Below, in pieces: positions 34,022 through 36,667 of a DNA stretch of 36,667 nucleotides; the stretch's first letter is position 1; each line of letters begins with the position of its first letter. Position numbers and translations under genes: made by a program. Source of the DNA: Candidatus Bathyarchaeota archaeon (lineage in GTDB: Archaea > Thermoproteota > Bathyarchaeia > TCS64); assembly GCA_016930055.1 (NCBI GenBank), contig JAFGHP010000063.1, positions 1-36,667 on the forward strand. The letters run 5' to 3'. The notes under the pieces were generated by a model. The model was given only the letters and a program-made list of their open reading frames with translations, was not told the origin of the DNA and did not search any database.

Positions 34022-34348
34022 ATGAGATACGTCCAGCTTAAAACTGTTAGAGATCTCCTTATGCTTGTGGCATCAGCTCCGAATGTTAATGTTATTCAAC
34101 ATTTAGAATATAATAATTCTCATCTTTACTTTATAGTAGGAGGTACTCTTAATGAAATATTTTTATATTTTGTTAAGGAACAGAAACCGCTGGGTGGAAA
34201 CTTTATTACATATAACAGTTACTCAAGTCAAATAGGTTCTAGTGAAAAAGTCGTACATGAACCTAATGTGAGTAGTTTTCCCGTTGTGGAGATTAAAAGT
34301 CAAGATCTTTTACCTGAGGAACTGTTAGGTAGATTAAACGATTTATAG
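34022..34348 (+). CDS. Unknown 108-aa protein upstream of TBP
   Basis: I do not recognise this protein. It is a small soluble alpha/beta protein: a helix (TVRDLLMLVASAPNV), two strands (NVIQHLEY, HLYFIVGG), an EIFLYFVKEQKPLGG segment and an acidic helical end (LLPEELLGRLNDL). It starts 30 nt after a TATA box and ends 11 nt before TBP, so it is probably in one transcript with TBP and TFE-beta. Its position suggests, without proof, a link to transcription. Confidence 0.72.
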   Translation: MRYVQLKTVRDLLMLVASAPNVNVIQHLEYNNSHLYFIVGGTLNEIFLYFVKEQKPLGGNFITYNSYSSQIGSSEKVVHEPNVSSFPVVEIKSQDLLPEELLGRLNDL

Positions 34349-34359
34349 AAAGAGGACTG

Positions 34360-34932
34360 ATGAATATGGATGCTAAAAAAGATTTGCATATAAGCATTGA
34401 AAATGTTGTCGCTTCTGCGACTCTTGACCAGAAAATTGATCTACTCGCAATAATGAAAGTTTTTAGGAACGTTGAATATCGTCCTAAACAATTTCCTGGA
34501 CTTGTCTTCCGTTTAAAACGCCCAAAAACCGCTACTTTGATTTTTGGCAGCGGAAAAATGGTTTGCACTGGAGCAAAATCTGAGAAACAAGCTCGTAGTG
34601 CAGTAAAGAAAGTTGTACGAGAATTAAAAACGAATGGAATAATTATTTTGGGTAAACCTAAAATTGTTATCCAAAATATTGTTGCTTCTGCAAACTTGCA
34701 TGGAAAAATTGATCTAGAAACCGCTGCTGATATAATGGATAATGTAATGTATGAACCAGAACAATTTCCTGGGCTCATTTTTAGAATGGGTGAGCCAAAA
34801 GTAGTGATGCTACTTTTTGCTAGCGGTAAACTAGTCTGTACAGGTGCAAAGCATGAGGATATGGTTAGGGAAGCAGTAGAGAAACTTCATGATATATTAG
34901 AAGACTATGATCTAATTTATTATGATGAATAG
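34360..34932 (+). CDS. tbp: TATA-box-binding protein
   Basis: A 190-aa TBP with the two direct repeats that form the saddle. Repeat 1 (about 8-92) runs from IENVVASATLDQKIDL through RPKQFPGLVFRL to GSGKMVCTGAKSE. Repeat 2 (about 98-182) runs from IQNIVASANLHGKIDL through EPEQFPGLIFRM to ASGKLVCTGAKHE. The C-terminus carries the acidic tail (EDYDLIYYDE) common in archaea. It binds the TATA box and recruits TFB and RNA polymerase. The start ATGAATATG offers two methionines two codons apart. Confidence 0.97.
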   Translation: MNMDAKKDLHISIENVVASATLDQKIDLLAIMKVFRNVEYRPKQFPGLVFRLKRPKTATLIFGSGKMVCTGAKSEKQARSAVKKVVRELKTNGIIILGKPKIVIQNIVASANLHGKIDLETAADIMDNVMYEPEQFPGLIFRMGEPKVVMLLFASGKLVCTGAKHEDMVREAVEKLHDILEDYDLIYYDE

Positions 34933-34943
34933 GGGGCACAAAA

Positions 34944-35291
34944 GTGTCCAATAAAAATAACCTCGAGCAAAAAGCTCAGAGATTAATCTTTGAATCTGGC
35001 GACGAAGGTATAATGCAGAGTGAACTCTGGAAAAAACTTGGTGTAAGTAGCAGAGAAGGTAGTAGGTTAGCATTAAAATTTGAGCAAAAGGGAACAATAG
35101 AAAGAAGAAAGATACTACATAATGGTAGGTGGAGTTACAAACTGTATAGTAAAAAAGAATATGTTACTTTAGATGTAATAAATGGCTGCCCCTGTATGAT
35201 TTGCGATGAGATCGATAAATGTTTTGAAGGTGGATCAAAAAATCCATTAAGTTGTTATGAATTATCTCAATGGATTTCGCCGAAAAGCTGA
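34944..35291 (+). CDS. TFE-beta-like transcription factor (winged helix plus FeS cluster, hRPC39 relative)
   Basis: A 115-aa protein. Residues 8-70 form a winged-helix domain (GIMQSELWKKLGVSSREGSR, ERRKILHNGRWSYKLY). The C-terminus has a cysteine cluster, Cys82, Cys84, Cys87, Cys93 and Cys104 (GCPCMICDE...KCF...LSC), like the [4Fe-4S] module of archaeal TFE-beta and eukaryotic RPC39. TFE-beta pairs with TFE-alpha to help RNA polymerase melt promoter DNA. The GTG start follows TBP by 11 nt. TFE-alpha is not in the window. A different iron-sulfur wHTH regulator is possible but the domain order and TBP linkage favour TFE-beta. Confidence 0.82.
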   Translation: MSNKNNLEQKAQRLIFESGDEGIMQSELWKKLGVSSREGSRLALKFEQKGTIERRKILHNGRWSYKLYSKKEYVTLDVINGCPCMICDEIDKCFEGGSKNPLSCYELSQWISPKS

Positions 35292-35320
35292 ATAGCTAAT
35301 TCACATTATAGTGCGAAGAC

Positions 35321-36367
35321 ATGGACAAAAGGATCATAGAAATTATAAAATATGGTGCTACTTTCGGGATTCTTTTACTCCTATTCTTTGGTGGAGGAAT
35401 CCTCCTAAAAGGAATTCTAGGTGTAGACTATCCTATGATGGTTGTAGTCTCGGATAGCATGGTACCAACACTTGGCGTAGGGGATTATATTTTTGTAACC
35501 AGTATTCCTGATTTATATAATATAGAAGCTGAACCACAACCTGATGGTGAAATAATTGTATTTTTAAAACCAAATTCTGTTGATGAATATATTGTCCATA
35601 GGGTTATTGATAAAGTAACTAAGAATGGTCAAACATTTTACATTACTAAGGGGGACCACAACTTAGGTGCTGATGCATGGTTTCTATCTCCTGAAAATAT
35701 TATAGGAAGAGTAATAAATCGAGCTCCTCTTCTTGGATATTTTAGTTTATTTATTAAAACTTTTCAAGGATTTGCTTTTGTGGTAATATTGATGGCGTTA
35801 TCCTTTTTTATTGATTATTTAATGCCAAAGAAAAAATATCCTTCAATGGGTAAATTTAATGTTTTTACTTTGATCCCTATTCTTGTTGGCCCAATTGTTT
35901 TAGCAGTATTATGGTTTGTAAGAGACGGGCATATAGGTTATGAATTTTTAGCTGTTGGTAGCTGGTATTTAGCTTCTTTTCTGATGCCTCTTGCTTTTTA
36001 TGATGATGATATGGCTATAATGGTGTGGCTTTATGATTTAGTTTTAGTAATGATTCCCATTTCATGTGATATTGTATATTTAACAACTGGAATAATGCCA
36101 AGCATGTGGTGGTATGTTCAAGGTAGTGTTGTCCCAATAAATTGGTTATTCATGAAGGTTACACCACAGTTCGAGCAAACCTTCTATTTAATTCTACGAA
36201 CGACACTTCCAGGTGTAATTATTTATATTTTAACCCTATTAGCAAAAAGAAAAGGATGGAAACCATTCGTTTCTTTTCATAGATTATTAAGAGGAATATC
36301 AAAAGAAGACATCACTCCACCAGTATCTGATCCCTCAACAACAGATGTAAATCAGCAACAGCTTTAA
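35321..36367 (+). CDS. Archaeal signal peptidase I with long membrane C-terminus
   Basis: A 348-aa membrane protein. After an N-terminal anchor (about 12-34) comes a type I signal peptidase (S26B) catalytic region: Ser46 (VVSDSMVPT), His93 (EYIVHRV, His where bacteria have Lys) and Asp112 (TKGDHN). This Ser/His/Asp arrangement is that of archaea and the ER Sec11 subunit. From about residue 145 the protein adds some 180 residues with about five further membrane segments and a polar tail, unlike the short archaeal enzymes. It removes signal peptides outside the membrane. Its gene follows TFE-beta by 29 nt. Confidence 0.9.
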   Translation: MDKRIIEIIKYGATFGILLLLFFGGGILLKGILGVDYPMMVVVSDSMVPTLGVGDYIFVTSIPDLYNIEAEPQPDGEIIVFLKPNSVDEYIVHRVIDKVTKNGQTFYITKGDHNLGADAWFLSPENIIGRVINRAPLLGYFSLFIKTFQGFAFVVILMALSFFIDYLMPKKKYPSMGKFNVFTLIPILVGPIVLAVLWFVRDGHIGYEFLAVGSWYLASFLMPLAFYDDDMAIMVWLYDLVLVMIPISCDIVYLTTGIMPSMWWYVQGSVVPINWLFMKVTPQFEQTFYLILRTTLPGVIIYILTLLAKRKGWKPFVSFHRLLRGISKEDITPPVSDPSTTDVNQQQL

Positions 36368-36398
36368 CTAAGTTAAATCAATTCGTAGATGATACGGT

Positions 36399-36667
36399 TT
36401 GGATAATGTTAAAGTCGTTTCATATGGTATAGGTGTCATAGGTCAAAAACTTGCTACCCATCTTATTGAAAAAGAGGGTGTAGAAATAGTTGGAGCTGTT
36501 GACATAAATCCTAAACTTGTTGGAAAGGATCTTGGTGAGATCCTAGGAACTAAAAAGTTAGGTGTTAAAATAAGTAATAACGCTGATACGGTTCTTGAAA
36601 AAACAAAACCTGATATCGTAACACATACAACGATGAGTTACCTTAGACAAACTTTTGATCAATTTGA
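36399..36667 (+). CDS. 2,4-diaminopentanoate dehydrogenase / dihydrodipicolinate reductase-like (partial)
   Basis: Cut by the window end after 89 codons. The N-terminus shows a Rossmann fold with the dinucleotide loop YGIGVIGQKLATHL, then VEIVGAVDINPKLVGKDLGE and PDIVTHTTMSYLRQTF. This resembles the dihydrodipicolinate reductase N-terminal family, and especially the 2,4-diaminopentanoate dehydrogenase of ornithine degradation. The start is TTG 36399. An in-frame upstream ATG is absent. It starts 32 nt after the signal peptidase stop. Confidence 0.75.
   Translation, partial: MDNVKVVSYGIGVIGQKLATHLIEKEGVEIVGAVDINPKLVGKDLGEILGTKKLGVKISNNADTVLEKTKPDIVTHTTMSYLRQTFDQF

Noticed and set aside
34293-34778. 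161-aa minus-strand reading frame opposite TBP
   Set aside because: Antisense to TBP, and it shows the two-fold repeat of TBP as a mirror artefact.

Overview
The window is AT-rich archaeal chromosomal DNA. Archaeal origin is shown by a TATA-binding protein with two TBP repeats (34360-34932), a TFE-beta-like winged-helix/iron-sulfur protein beside it (34944-35291), a Ser/His/Asp-type signal peptidase (35321-36367), an archaeal-type phosphopantetheine adenylyltransferase, DUF371 and DUF763 proteins, TATA boxes just upstream of start codons, and a tRNA-Ala with a G3:U70 pair. TFE-beta together with the low GC content suggests a TACK- or Asgard-grade lineage, but I cannot place it further from sequence alone. 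Several starts are not AUG; in two genes no AUG, GUG or UUG explains the conserved N-terminus.

Layout. 1-3.1 kb: tRNA-Ala(GGC) on the minus strand, then a lipoylation locus (radical SAM protein, split lipoate ligase LplA + LplB, and a second, convergent radical SAM protein) that matches the archaeal LipS1/LipS2 plus split-ligase arrangement. 3.2-6.3 kb: DUF371 protein, a two-gene transketolase and a short transaldolase (non-oxidative pentose phosphate steps). 6.3-11.5 kb: a secreted membrane-anchored transglutaminase-like protein, DUF763, pyroglutamyl peptidase, CoA biosynthesis PPAT and a DASS-family anion transporter. 11.6-16.7 kb: diaminopimelate decarboxylase, rubrerythrin, an arginine-deiminase-superfamily enzyme, a candidate structured RNA, an M24 'peptidase' that has lost most metal ligands and looks creatinase-like, then glutaredoxin and an FTR-rubredoxin fusion. 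16.8-20.6 kb: an 849-aa M14 peptidase, a nitroreductase and a small methyltransferase, all on the minus strand.

20.6-29.6 kb is the most unusual part. A very AT-rich gap leads into a ParB-like gene whose 3' end carries a 19-bp palindrome; its 15-bp core recurs at 29571-29585. Between the two copies lie a ribbon-helix-helix gene and a conserved-looking module: a MutL-type ASKHA ATPase without any glutamate mutase, a soluble barrel/KOW-like protein, a DUF6754 membrane protein, two multi-spanning membrane proteins and one protein with a large domain between two membrane anchors. I interpret the module as an uncharacterised ATP-dependent membrane complex and the palindrome as a possible ParB-type site.

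29.6-36.7 kb: a thioredoxin-CcdA fusion, an MFS transporter, a GT4 glycosyltransferase in an AT-rich setting, then a run of a small unknown protein, TBP, TFE-beta and signal peptidase, and the start of a dihydrodipicolinate-reductase-like/2,4-diaminopentanoate dehydrogenase gene cut by the window end. I saw no CRISPR array, insertion sequence or prophage.
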